Shown: positions 1-7,736 of the stretch, one piece after another
Numbering within the stretch: the stretch's first letter is position 1
How the letters are laid out: every line of letters starts with the position of its first letter
Assembly (NCBI RefSeq): GCF_000003605.2
Contig: NW_003123409.1
Coordinates: 342,910-357,066, forward strand
DNA: 14,157 bases
Direction of reading: 5' to 3'
Source of the DNA: Saccoglossus kowalevskii
Lineage: Eukaryota; Hemichordata; Enteropneusta; Harrimaniidae
Notes under the pieces: model-generated
Databases searched by the model: none
Told to the model about the DNA's origin: nothing
The model's input: only the letters and a program-made list of their open reading frames with translations
Program-made: the position numbers and the translations under genes

Positions 1-181
1 GCAGTTGAAGCCAATTTCCCACGTAATTTTGCGGCTAAACTTGCCTGCTTGACTCTTTTGGATACTCTTTAGCATGATTGTGTAGGAATACGTCCAGAAA
101 ATGTGATATTGGTACAATAAATCGCACGATAAGCACATGGAAGGCTAACCCGGAAACAACTCAAGCGCTAAAAACGGTTTT
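1..181. other. Left edge of the window, no gene recognised
   Basis: No gene, splice-bounded domain or repeat was recognised before the inverted repeat. Confidence 0.5.
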
Positions 182-216
182 TGCGCAGAACGATGCCAGA
201 ATTTCAGTTCTGCGCA
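182..216. repeat. Inverted repeat (10-bp stem, 15-bp loop)
   Basis: TGCGCAGAAC at 182..191 is the exact reverse complement of GTTCTGCGCA at 207..216. It lies just before the minisatellite. It could form a hairpin; no function is known. Confidence 0.5.
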
Positions 217-273
217 TAGCAATATGCGTTGGTACAGAACGTGTTGAATTCTGGGTAAAACCTCGTACCGTGC

Positions 274-490
274 CACGGAGAGCGTGCAGAATACACTTAC
301 CATGGAGAGCGTGCAGAAGACACTTGCCACGGAGAGTGTGCAGAAGACCCTTTGCCACGGAGAGCGTGCAGAATACACTTACCACGGAGAGCGCACAGAC
401 GACACTTATCATGGAGAGCGCACAGAAGACACTTACCATGGAGAGAGTACAGAAGACACTTACCATGGAGAGAGTACAGAAGACACTTAC
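274..490. repeat. Minisatellite, eight units of 27 bp (one of 28)
   Basis: Units start at 274, 301, 328, 356, 383, 410, 437 and 464, with a six-base remnant at 491. The consensus begins CATGGAGAGCGTGCAGAAGA and ends CACTTAC. The unit at 328 has one extra T. The last two units (437 and 464) are identical, showing recent homogenisation at the right edge. A 27-bp period keeps the frame open on both strands, so long open frames here are a by-product of the repeat. Confidence 0.92.
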
Positions 491-496
491 CATGGA

Positions 497-1139
497 AATG
501 ATACCAGGGATGTACCCAAATCTAAATTGGTAAACGTTGAAATTGGTAAAATACTCTTAGGGGGCCCCATACATCTACTATATGTGATTATTGTCAGTAC
601 ATGTCAGAACTTACTTGCACGGTTTACTTATTTTTGTGTTGTGTATTTTATTGTATATTCACTCATCCAATTTTGGTTTGCCAATACAACTTGAAAAATC
701 CAACAACAAACTATAAAGAAAATTTAAATAATAGCAAAAGACATTGAGCATTAAATTTAGCAATTTGTTTGAAACAAAAAGTCGAAAAGTGTATGCTGAA
801 TACTCAAAATCGTCTTGTCTTGGTCATGGACGGATACAGTTGACCCTGCAATCGCCAATAAACCGAATTTACATAGGTAACAAAATATAACACATGATAT
901 AAGGCAAGTAACGTGTTTGTCGGAGGTCGTCGCGCCACGCATGTGTGACATATGTGTTGATAAACATTGATTTTCCCAAAATCCAACGCACTCTTCTAAA
1001 AAATTACGAGTATCAGTTTTGCCCTGGGCGCCACTTTCACTAATTGCCGTCGGCGACTCCGTCGATACCTTCCAATTGCCAACAAAATTACCTACTTAAA
1101 GCTTGGTAACCACTTAGTCAAAGTCGCCATCTTTGTTTA
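497..1139. other. Intergenic stretch left of the dioxygenase gene
   Basis: AT-rich sequence without a recognisable coding exon. A short CpG-rich patch at about 922..945 resembles the left end of family B, and another GC-rich patch lies at 1026..1070. Both look like debris of short elements. Confidence 0.5.
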
Positions 1140-1188
1140 TATGAGACTCACATATCTATCGTATAGGTGGCGCGACGACTACCGCCCT
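1140..1188 (-). mobile_element. Family B TTAA element, left-end fragment, reversed (copy B1)
   Basis: Read on the - strand this matches the first ~48 bp of the intact B copy at 7172 (AGGG/AGCGG start, then GTCGTCGCGCC). Its outer end is followed directly by TTGA, a one-base variant of the TTAA target, which is shared with the family A element starting at 1193. Confidence 0.6.
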
Positions 1189-1192
1189 TTGA

Positions 1193-1388
1193 AGCGGGAG
1201 GGTCGTCGCCTGCGCACGCGTGGGAATTGAGTCCCAAGCGACGATAACATACGTTAAAAACGTAAAGGCTCACGGGTAGACGCTTGTTTGTAAACAATGA
1301 CACCATAGATCGCCGTCTTAGACAGTGCTTCATGTGACGACACACGCTATGGCCATATGACGCATGCGCATGTGACGACTCACCCGCT
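1193..1388 (+). mobile_element. Family A TTAA-flanked non-autonomous element (copy A1)
   Basis: 196 bp with terminal inverted repeats of about 25 bp (left AGCGGGAGGGTCGTCGCC..., right end the complement of AGCGGGTGAGTCGTCACA), flanked by TTGA at 1189 and TTAA at 1389. TTAA duplication is the signature of piggyBac-type transposases; the element has no transposase and would be a MITE moved in trans. It is much richer in CpG than its surroundings. It ends 362 bp before the dioxygenase start codon. Confidence 0.8.
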
Positions 1389-1392
1389 TTAA

Positions 1393-1750
1393 TAGTGGTC
1401 GATTATTATTTTTTCCGCGAAGTAAGAGATGTGCCGTGATTAATTAAACGTGCTGTCACTTTCAGGCTTCGTAATAATATATAGTGTCCATTTTTTCCAC
1501 TAGTGCGGTAAAGGGACGTAAAGTGCATTATTTGGTCAATTGGGGAAAAGTTTGAATCAGAAAAAATCAGACTTCTTGGCTTGAAAGTGGTAACAAGTAC
1601 CGCTATATTGAATTGTCAGCAGTTCGCTTGCAATATGAGTGACCCAAGGTGACAGAACCCAAGGTGACATTTCAACGGCCAAAAGGGAGAATTAACATAC
1701 GCACACAAAAGATATGGTCAATTACATCTTTGTCACGTGATGTAGGTAAA
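1393..1750 (+). promoter_or_regulatory. Probable promoter and 5' leader of the dioxygenase gene
   Basis: This stretch lies between a TTAA-flanked mobile element and the start codon. It has a weak TATATA at 1478..1483 and no clear initiator. The position is the main argument; no transcription start can be fixed from sequence. Confidence 0.35.
1635..1652 (+). promoter_or_regulatory. Short upstream ORF in the dioxygenase leader (MSDPR, stop)
   Basis: An ATG at 1635 opens a five-codon frame ending in TGA at 1650..1652, about 100 bp before the main ATG at 1751. It overlaps a 15-bp-period direct duplication (CCCAAGGTGACA at 1643 and 1658). If the transcript begins upstream of 1635, this small frame could lower or condition translation. 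Whether it is in the mRNA is unknown. Confidence 0.35.
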
Positions 1751-1906
1751 ATGGCTTCTGTGAAGGTGGTCGATTTCAGTTGTTACAGTCTCGAGAGAGA
1801 TTCTCTGGACAATGCAAATTGTCATAAACTTATTGACGATGTCCACTCGGCACTCTCTACAGTTGGCTTTCTATATCTCACCAATCATGGTTTAAGTCAC
1901 TGTATG
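1751..1906 (+). CDS. Dioxygenase exon 1 (residues 1-52)
   Basis: This exon has 52 codons from the ATG at 1751 to a consensus donor (GTAAGT) at 1907, ending in phase 0. It carries the N-terminal substrate-side domain start (VKVVDFS) and the conserved VGFLYLTNHGL stretch, matching the 'GFFYLTNHGI' core of the DIOX_N family. The reading frame is open further upstream to 1643, but no ATG lies there, so that part is taken as 5' leader. Confidence 0.9.
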
Positions 1907-4900
1907 GTAAGTTTCCTTCGCCAAGATTAGGACGTGAACTTGTAGTTATTGTGCAAGATGAACCATTTGCAGTATCTGTAAATAAGCGCCCTCTAGCGAT
2001 ATATATATATATATATATTCGTTGTTCATGACATGTTTTACTCTGCAATTATATTTTGTATTTAGGTGCGTAGTGACGTAGATACGAGTGTCATCCATTC
2101 CGTACATTTTGTTATTTATTATAAAATAATTTATTGTAATGAAATTATATGCTAGTGTATTTAAGGTTGTAAAAAATGATCTTTGAATAACCTAGTTTCT
2201 AATCTGTGCGTTGGATTTTATTAATACATAATGAGTACTCGAATAGAATCATTTCAATATGCAGTGAATTTGATAAATTTTTTTACAACATACAACTACT
2301 TCGATGATACGATACTATTTGTCGGTGATTTTAAAAGAAACAAATAGATATCGGTCATTTCAACCCTTTGAAGATTGTTTGTGCACGTCACATTGGCTGT
2401 ATTATAATGGCTGTGACGATGAAATACGACTTCTTGTGATGTATCTATTATGCAGATGTATCTATTATGCAGATGTATCTATTATGCAGGTGGACGTGTC
2501 ATAAACAAACACAAAATGAAATTAGGCGCAGATGTAACTCATGGTTATTTATGAGTGCCGATTTTGAGAAGAATGTTGGCGATTCACAATTTTTTTTTTT
2601 TTTTTCGTTATATTTGGATATTGATAAACTTTCGGAGCTTTGCGAACACAATGAAAAAAGGAAAATTACCGGAAAAGTGAACAAATGCATGTTTTGTCCA
2701 AAAATAGTGAAACATATAATTTAGTTTTTTAAAGGTGATGACGGAAACTCTATATAATTTACTATAAATAACATTTTACAAAGCATTTATCTTGTGAGAG
2801 TTGTAACTGATTTATTATAAGTGTATGTACAGATTGGGTGAATGATTTTGCGAATTAGTTTTCTTTCTGATTTATAGTTGGCCAGGACTTTCTTTAATTT
2901 TGTTCTATTACACCTCCACACTGTATTGGTAATTTGTTTCAGATAAATGTCATGCACCGATCCTTGTATGTGTTGACTTCAACATACATGTTTCCTTATA
3001 TTCAACATAGTAATTGATAATTCACGCCGAGTGCATTATTTTCTTAACAGTGACACGATATTCTGAAATGTACGACTTGGAATGAAAGATTAAGTGGATT
3101 TACTATTGTACTGTATACACGGTTTACAGACTAAAAACAATTGACAGTTTGACAATTAATATTATATATAAAAAAATAAATATTCAATATTATTCAATAT
3201 AATAAATAGTAATGGTTATAAAAATAAATAGACTGAATAATCTTACGCAATAACATGTAAAGAAGTTGCATGGTTTGCAACTCCAGTGATAACCACATCA
3301 TAAATATAATGTGGAAATTTAATGTCGAAAAATTCTCGAATTTATATAAATTTGAATCTAATTCAATTGAATAATCGAAAAAGAGATATTACTAACATAC
3401 ACGTATGTCTGCTGTAATATCTCCTAATATGTTATATTGTGGCAGGATTCCAAAATATTAGCAGTGTATAACCAGCATTGTAAATATATATACAAATATA
3501 ATATATATATATATAATACATTAAATATATGATATGTTCTATGTTATAATATTTATTTACTGTGGTAATATGGTAGCACTAGAAAAGCATCCGCAAATAT
3601 CGTGTATAACCCGTATTTTCTTTGTTTGTTCAAGATTGATGATATATTTCACAAGTCTAAAGAATTTTTTAGTTTGCCAAATGAAGTCAAAAGGAAGTAT
3701 CTTTTACAACCTGGATGTTACCATGGTTACTGCGAATATAGAAAAGAGGCGTGGGTATCCCCGTGTTCATATAATTGCAATATGTCGTAGTATTGTAGAT
3801 TGTGTCAGTATTCCTATTCAATTCTCATATTCAAGGAATTGGAACTACTTCATTAAAAATAACAATCAGTGTAAAGCATGAACGCCCGTAGTGATACAAA
3901 TGCACGTGTGTGTTATATTTATCGAAATGATATGAGCTAACGATGCGAATTGTCCAAGTAAAGATATTCTGCTAAATGTTTGACCTTTTTTATTAATTTG
4001 AATGTTATAGAAAATTTTCTATTGTGGCATTTTATACTCGTGACACTTACTGTATTTCAGTGACATGCGTAGACACGGAATCATAAAATTATTTACTGAG
4101 TTGAATAGTCGGTAAGGATCGTCAAGCATAGACAATTAGTTTTGATTTCATCTGCATTAGATTGAACATTGAAAGACCTGGAGACTTGAAAGAAGTTTTA
4201 AATTATATGCGAGGAGAGTACTCCAATGAACCTGAGGTATTTGTGTGTCTATTCTATTTGTGAATGCAATTAGTATCACATCAAATCTGCATCGCATCTG
4301 CATATTCGTTGATGCTCTTGAGGTGCCGAGCATAAACTTATTGTAGTGTTTATGTTGCGGTAGTTTGTAACCAAATCTGTATGGCTCTATAATTTATTGT
4401 TTCCTCGGAATATGTGAATCACTATAATTGTATACCAGTTTTTGACAAGTATTTAAATGGCGGTGATCGTCGCGCCGCGTCCTGTTCGATATGGGACTCA
4501 TAGCGACGTACACAACGCGTGTAAACTACATTGTTTGTGTACATAAAATTCGAGCACGCGCTGCGCGACGACCAAGAGAATGTACATATATCCTTATAAA
4601 TTAATATAGAGTAAGACAATTTCTCTTTATATTACACAGTTTTTTTTTATAGTTTTTTTGGGAGTCCTTCAAGCAAACAAACCTTTTTCTTCAGAACGGT
4701 GACTCATAGCTTATTTATATTGCTGCATATCACGAAGGCGTATGTGTAAATGTGCTATAGTAATACATCCACTTGTAGATTCATTTTCCGGAAAGTCTAC
4801 TACATCTTTAACTCGTTTTGTTTGTATTACTTGGGTAAGTTTTATATTGTCAGGAAGTGTTTTATATACATCTATTTTAATTATGATTGGTTTTTACAGA

Positions 4901-5568
4901 ATAATGATGGTGTTGATAAACAAATATATGCAAACTTTTCTGTTTTTCTCAGGTTATACTTGGTGAGGAAATCAGTGATTTCCAGTCAACTCTAGACAAT
5001 TTCTTTGAGAAATGTCAACAATTGGCGATGCGTGTATTGGAGATCATAGCCAGAGGGTTCAATGCAGAGGTGAGTATTTGAGGTATAATATGCTTTGCTT
5101 TTATGCGATTCTTGTCCGAAAAAAGGAAGGCGGTCTTTCTCAAATACAATTTTTGAGTATCAACATATACTTAAAATTTCATAGTCACAGGTAACGAATA
5201 GTGTGTTTGCTATTTTGTGTGTCTAATCTTAAATGATGAAAAATACCAAAATAAAATAGTGATTTTCTTACAGTTGCCATTCAATTTACATTTTAATGAC
5301 ATCCAAATAAATTAAAGCGGAGGGGCATCATCTGCGCATGTGCGAGAATTGAGTCCCAAACGACCGTTAATAACGCACGATAAAAACGCAAAACCTCATG
5401 GTAAGACGCTTGTTTATAAATTACACTCCCTCAAATTCATGGACTATTTAAACTGTTGTTAAATTCGTGCAATTGGGAAGCAATGCTTACTGTGACAAAA
5501 CACCATCGGCACTGTTGACCAGGACACAGTAGTCCGTCATATTCACAATCGTAATTGCATACATACTG

Positions 5569-5613
<45 letters not shown>

Positions 5614-7736
5614 TCATGTAGAATGCTTCCGAATGTAATAATTTTAATTTTATGGTCAGGATCCTCTTATCTTTGTGAAAGAACATAAATATTGTGGAAC
5701 CACTGAGAATAAAACTGCCTTGAGATTGGCATGGTATCCTGCTATCGCTGATGGTGAGGATATCAAAAAGGATCAGGTCAGATGTGGGGAGCATTCCGAT
5801 TATGGTTCCATTACACTTCTTTTACAAGATGACCTAGGTGGTCTCCAGGTAATGTTATACATAGATGACAATGCTATCATTAATCGGCCATAAGATGACA
5901 TACGTTTTCTCCAGGTAATGTTATGCTTGATTGATGTGAGATGGCAATGTCGTCATTAACCAGGCACAAGCTGAGTTTCACTTTAGTTATTCCCCAATTA
6001 GTATTTTCAATGCGGGCAATTACACCAACGTCTTTATTACAGAAAGGCACGGCTGTACAGTGCATTTAGTGGCTTTTAAAACCCAATCGATCGTGTATGG
6101 CTTGAATATTTATAGTAGAAACATATGGTATTTTACGATAATGGACTTTTCACGTTCATGTGCGCGAGTTTTCTGAGTTTATTTTTGTGTTTCTCCTTTT
6201 AGCGGATTGAATATCGACCTATATGAATGATGTAGACCATCAATAAGTATACTAGTGAAGCCGACAATCAGCCATATTCGACAACTATCGAGTTAGAAAA
6301 GTTAAAATTTGAATATTGGGAATTATTATTGAAAGTAAAATGTCACTGCGGATGTACAAACGAAAGTGGGTGTATGGCAAACTTCCATACTCCCCGGCAA
6401 ACGCTTAACGTTGCGAGTGTGAGTTCGGGTCTTGTGTTGTTGTAAATATTTGAAATGTTCGTTTCAATTCATCTCGATTGAATAGAATATTGAAATTATT
6501 TTCGTTTCGTCAATCACTTATTTTCTATGCCATGCTTGAGATGAGTGATAAGATTACATGGACAATTATACAGGCCAAGGTAAATTGAAACGATTCATCC
6601 GTCATAACGCGCCATAATATGCAAATCGTTGTTATATTACTATTTTATCTAGGCTCAAACCCAAGATGGTAAGTTCATTGATGTACATCCAATCAAAGAC
6701 AGTATAGTCGTAAATGTTGGTGCCTTACTTCAAAGGTGGACGGCAGATAAGCTTCATTCACCGGTAAGTTTATCGTATATTCTATCTCATAAGATAATCA
6801 TATTCTTTTGGTCGTGTCTTTGTACAGGGCAGAAAACGGGGGTTTATCCGGGGCATTCACATAGGAAAGGTATACGTTATATTCCGCCGAAATGAGTCAC
6901 CTTTCCCCGAAGAATTCCCTGCATATTGGTCAACTTTTTCAGAGAAAAATCTCTAGACTAAAACAAGCCAAAAAATGTGATTATCTCGTTGTAGAATTAC
7001 ATTGACGAGGGTATATTCTATAAATTACATTCGACGTGAATCTATCGAGATTTAACACCAATCAGAGAGCAGGTTGTTTCTTTACAAACTAGGAAAACCC
7101 TAACACTTAACAGTCAGACCAATCAGAGAGCAGGTTATTTCTTGACAAACAAGAAAAACCCTAACACTTAAAGGGCGGCAGTCGTCGCGCCGCGTCCTGT
7201 TCGATATGGAACTCATAGCTACGTATACAACGCGTGTAAAATACATTGTTTATTTACATGAAATACGAGCACGCGCTGCGCGTTTTAACAGTCAGACCAA
7301 TCAGAGAGCACTTGCTTGTTGACATTTGTTTTCGACGTACCAAGTTCTGCCTTGTATATATGCTTCGAATCAACTGGTAAATTTTGGTGTCTGTGTATTT
7401 CCTTTCTGTGACTTTCTGTTACTTAAGTGAGTGAATCGTATATTGTTGTGCTACAATGAAGGCATCATGATGAATGAATTTAAAACAGAATCCGTGTATT
7501 TTGCCTGATACCGTACTTGATAGCAACTGTTTGATTTACCTTTTTGAATAATTATTTTACAGGTTCATCGTGTTGTTATACCAGAGAAAGGACGATCGTC
7601 CAGTCGACAATCAATTCCATTTTTTGTTTTTCCTGATGACATGTATGAAGTCAAATGTATGGATGGGAGTGACAAGTATCCACCAATCACAGCGGACGCT
7701 TATCTTCATTTAAGACATGATGCAACCAGTTTATAG
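1751..7736 (+). CDS. 2-oxoglutarate/Fe(II)-dependent dioxygenase, isopenicillin-N-synthase-like (7 exons, complete)
   Basis: Joined coding exons are 1751..1906, 3635..3750, 4161..4236, 4953..5069, 5660..5848, 6653..6763 and 7563..7736. They total 936 coding bases plus the stop, giving 312 residues, the usual size of this family. An N-terminal DIOX_N-type region (VVDFS at 6-10, NHG at 45-47, KEFFSLP at 61-67, RPGDLKE at 96-102) precedes the double-stranded beta-helix catalytic domain. Visible active-site residues are H200 and D202 (HSD), distal H257 (VHRVV) and R270-x-S272 (RQSIPFF), which holds the 2-oxoglutarate carboxylate. LRLAWYP and NVGALLQRWT are further family motifs. The enzyme should couple decarboxylation of 2-oxoglutarate by O2 to oxidation of a small molecule. 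The substrate cannot be told from sequence. No signal peptide or membrane segment is seen, so it is probably cytosolic. The start is the first in-frame ATG after a stop at 1640, in a strong context (A at -3, G at +4). All junctions are GT-AG and keep frame. Confidence 0.93.
1999..2018. repeat. (AT)10 microsatellite
   Basis: Ten perfect AT units, 93 bp into intron 1. Confidence 0.95.
2438..2488. repeat. Three exact 17-bp tandem repeats
   Basis: GATGTATCTATTATGCA occurs at 2438, 2455 and 2472 without a mismatch, so the expansion is young. It is in intron 1. Confidence 0.9.
3635..3750 (+). CDS. Dioxygenase exon 2 (residues 53-90 plus two bases of codon 91)
   Basis: A pyrimidine-rich acceptor ends at 3634 and the exon reads IDDIFHKSKEFFSLP... 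in phase 0. The donor at 3751 is GTGGGT, weaker than the others. It is chosen because the split codon GC+A (Ala) then joins exactly to the family motif ALNIERPGDLKE in exon 3. A competing GT at 3755 would break the frame. Confidence 0.88.
3751..4160 (+). other. Intron 2 of the dioxygenase gene
   Basis: GT-AG intron of 410 bp between residues 90 and 91 (phase 2). Nothing else is recognised in it. Confidence 0.8.
4161..4236 (+). CDS. Dioxygenase exon 3 (residues 91-116)
   Basis: This exon completes codon 91 and encodes LNIERPGDLKEVLNYMRGE and a few more residues. RPGDLKE is a hallmark of isopenicillin-N-synthase-like oxygenases. The acceptor is ATTAG at 4160 and the donor is GTATTT at 4237; the exon ends in phase 0. 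Confidence 0.88.
4237..4952 (+). other. Intron 3 of the dioxygenase gene
   Basis: GT-AG intron of 716 bp, phase 0. It contains a family B mobile element copy (4457..4573), which is a local CpG-rich island. Two exon-like stretches around 4696 and 4761..4832 were tested as extra exons and fail, because each meets a stop in the required phase. Confidence 0.8.
4457..4573 (+). mobile_element. Family B TTAA element (copy B2)
   Basis: Starts ATGGCGGTGATCGTCGCGCC after TTAA (4453..4456). It carries GTCCTGTTCGATATGG and ends in CACGCGCTGCGCGACGACC, whose complement mirrors the left end. The far right end and the second TTAA are not present. It is in intron 3 of the dioxygenase gene. Confidence 0.7.
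4953..5069 (+). CDS. Dioxygenase exon 4 (residues 117-155)
   Basis: The acceptor TTTTTCTCAG ends at 4952 and the donor is GTGAGT at 5070; 39 codons, phase 0 on both sides. It encodes the helical segment EISDFQSTLDNFFEKCQQLA and the following MRVLEIIARGF, typical of the family's middle region. The direct join to exon 3 gives a slightly short linker (SNEPEVILGEE), so a small extra exon in intron 3 is not fully excluded, although no in-frame candidate was found. Confidence 0.86.
5316..5428 (+). mobile_element. Family A element, right end lost (copy A2)
   Basis: Begins AGCGGAGG after TTAA (5312..5315) and follows the A consensus through GAATTGAGTCCCAA and the GACGCTTGTTTATAAA region, then diverges. 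The right inverted repeat is missing. It lies in intron 4 of the dioxygenase gene and is the most decayed of the three A copies. Confidence 0.7.
5573..5612. repeat. (TA)20 microsatellite
   Basis: Twenty perfect TA units in intron 4, close to the exon 5 acceptor. Likely length-polymorphic. Confidence 0.95.
5660..5848 (+). CDS. Dioxygenase exon 5 (residues 156-218, HxD iron ligands)
   Basis: 63 codons, phase 0 on both sides, with acceptor GGTCAG at 5659 and donor GTAATG at 5849. It contains LRLAWYP and then GEHSDYGSITLLLQDDLGGL, which supplies two of the three iron ligands (H200, D202). The last bases of the exon and its donor are repeated 66 bp downstream inside the intron (see findings). Confidence 0.93.
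5825..5960. repeat. 66-bp tandem duplication across the exon 5 donor
   Basis: TCTCCAGGTAATGTTAT occurs at 5842 and, unchanged, at 5908. Flanking similarity extends from AAGATGAC (5826 and 5892) to CATTAA with small indels. The first copy spans the true exon end; the second lies in intron 5. Confidence 0.75.
5849..6652 (+). other. Intron 5 of the dioxygenase gene
   Basis: GT-AG intron of 804 bp, phase 0. Its first 110 bases include a second, diverged copy of the exon 5 end and donor. The rest is AT-rich with no recognised element. Confidence 0.8.
6653..6763 (+). CDS. Dioxygenase exon 6 (residues 219-255)
   Basis: 37 codons, phase 0 on both sides, with acceptor TATCTAG at 6652 and donor GTAAGT at 6764. 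It encodes the beta-helix core, including DGKFIDVHPIKDSIVVNVG and LLQRWTADKLHSP, diagnostic of this oxygenase class. An internal GGTAAG at about 6666 resembles a donor, but using it would remove the conserved core. Confidence 0.93.
7053..7320. repeat. 61-bp tandem repeat (about 2.5 units), split by element B3
   Basis: The marker ACCAATCAGAGAG occurs at 7057, 7118 and 7296. The first spacing is 61 bp. The second is 178 bp, which is 61 plus the 113-bp B3 element plus a 4-bp target duplication. Units 1 and 2 both carry CCCTAACACTTAA. Confidence 0.88.
7172..7284 (+). mobile_element. Family B TTAA element (copy B3, intact insertion)
   Basis: 113 bp bounded by TTAA at 7168..7171 and 7285..7288. 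It starts AGGGCGGCAGTCGTCGCGCC and ends GCGCTGCGCGTT. The flanks rejoin exactly to a 61-bp tandem repeat unit, so both borders are certain. It has no coding capacity and would depend on a transposase from elsewhere. Confidence 0.9.
7563..7736 (+). CDS. Dioxygenase exon 7 (residues 256-312, stop)
   Basis: The acceptor TATTTTACAG ends at 7562; 57 codons and a TAG stop at 7734..7736. It supplies the distal iron ligand H257 in VHRVVIPEKG and the 2-oxoglutarate-binding R270/S272 in SRQSIPFFVFPDD, and ends in a short C-terminal helix typical of the family. Confidence 0.93.
   Translation, partial: VHRVVIPEKGRSSSRQSIPFFVFPDDMYEVKCMDGSDKYPPITADAYLHLRHDATSL

Larger units (their letters stand above)
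1907..3634 (+). other. Intron 1 of the dioxygenase gene
   Basis: GT-AG intron of 1728 bp, AT-rich. It holds an (AT)10 microsatellite at 1999, three exact 17-bp repeats at 2438..2488, a T16 run at 2590 and AT-rich simple sequence around 3483..3516. The short open frames here have no recognisable domain and no codon signal, and are taken as chance. Confidence 0.8.
5070..5659 (+). other. Intron 4 of the dioxygenase gene
   Basis: GT-AG intron of 590 bp, phase 0. It contains a degraded family A element (from 5316) and a (TA)20 microsatellite (5573..5612) lying about 50 bp before the acceptor. Confidence 0.8.
6764..7562 (+). other. Intron 6 of the dioxygenase gene
   Basis: GT-AG intron of 799 bp, phase 0. 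It holds a 61-bp tandem repeat interrupted by a family B element (7172..7284). The remainder shows no recognised feature. Confidence 0.8.

Noticed and set aside
274-490. CRISPR-like array
   Set aside because: The units are contiguous with no spacers, and the sequence is eukaryotic.
78-694. Long open frames (151 and 136 codons on +, 77 and 110 on -) over the minisatellite as protein genes
   Set aside because: The open frames come from the 27-bp period, which is divisible by three. The one 28-bp unit shifts the frame between overlapping versions. There is no splice or domain support.
1649-1750. N-terminal extension of the dioxygenase
   Set aside because: The open frame begins with GTG after a stop at 1640 and has no ATG before 1751. 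The family normally starts close to the VVDFS motif.
4696-4832. Additional dioxygenase exon in intron 3 (acceptor TTCTTCAG near 4694 or GCTATAG at 4760, donor GTAAGT near 4831)
   Set aside because: In the phase 0 required by exons 3 and 4, both options meet a stop (TAG or TAA) at once. The translation in other frames has no family similarity.
6410-6440. Second tRNA-like B box (GAGTTCGGGTCTT)
   Set aside because: It departs from the consensus and has no A box at the right distance.
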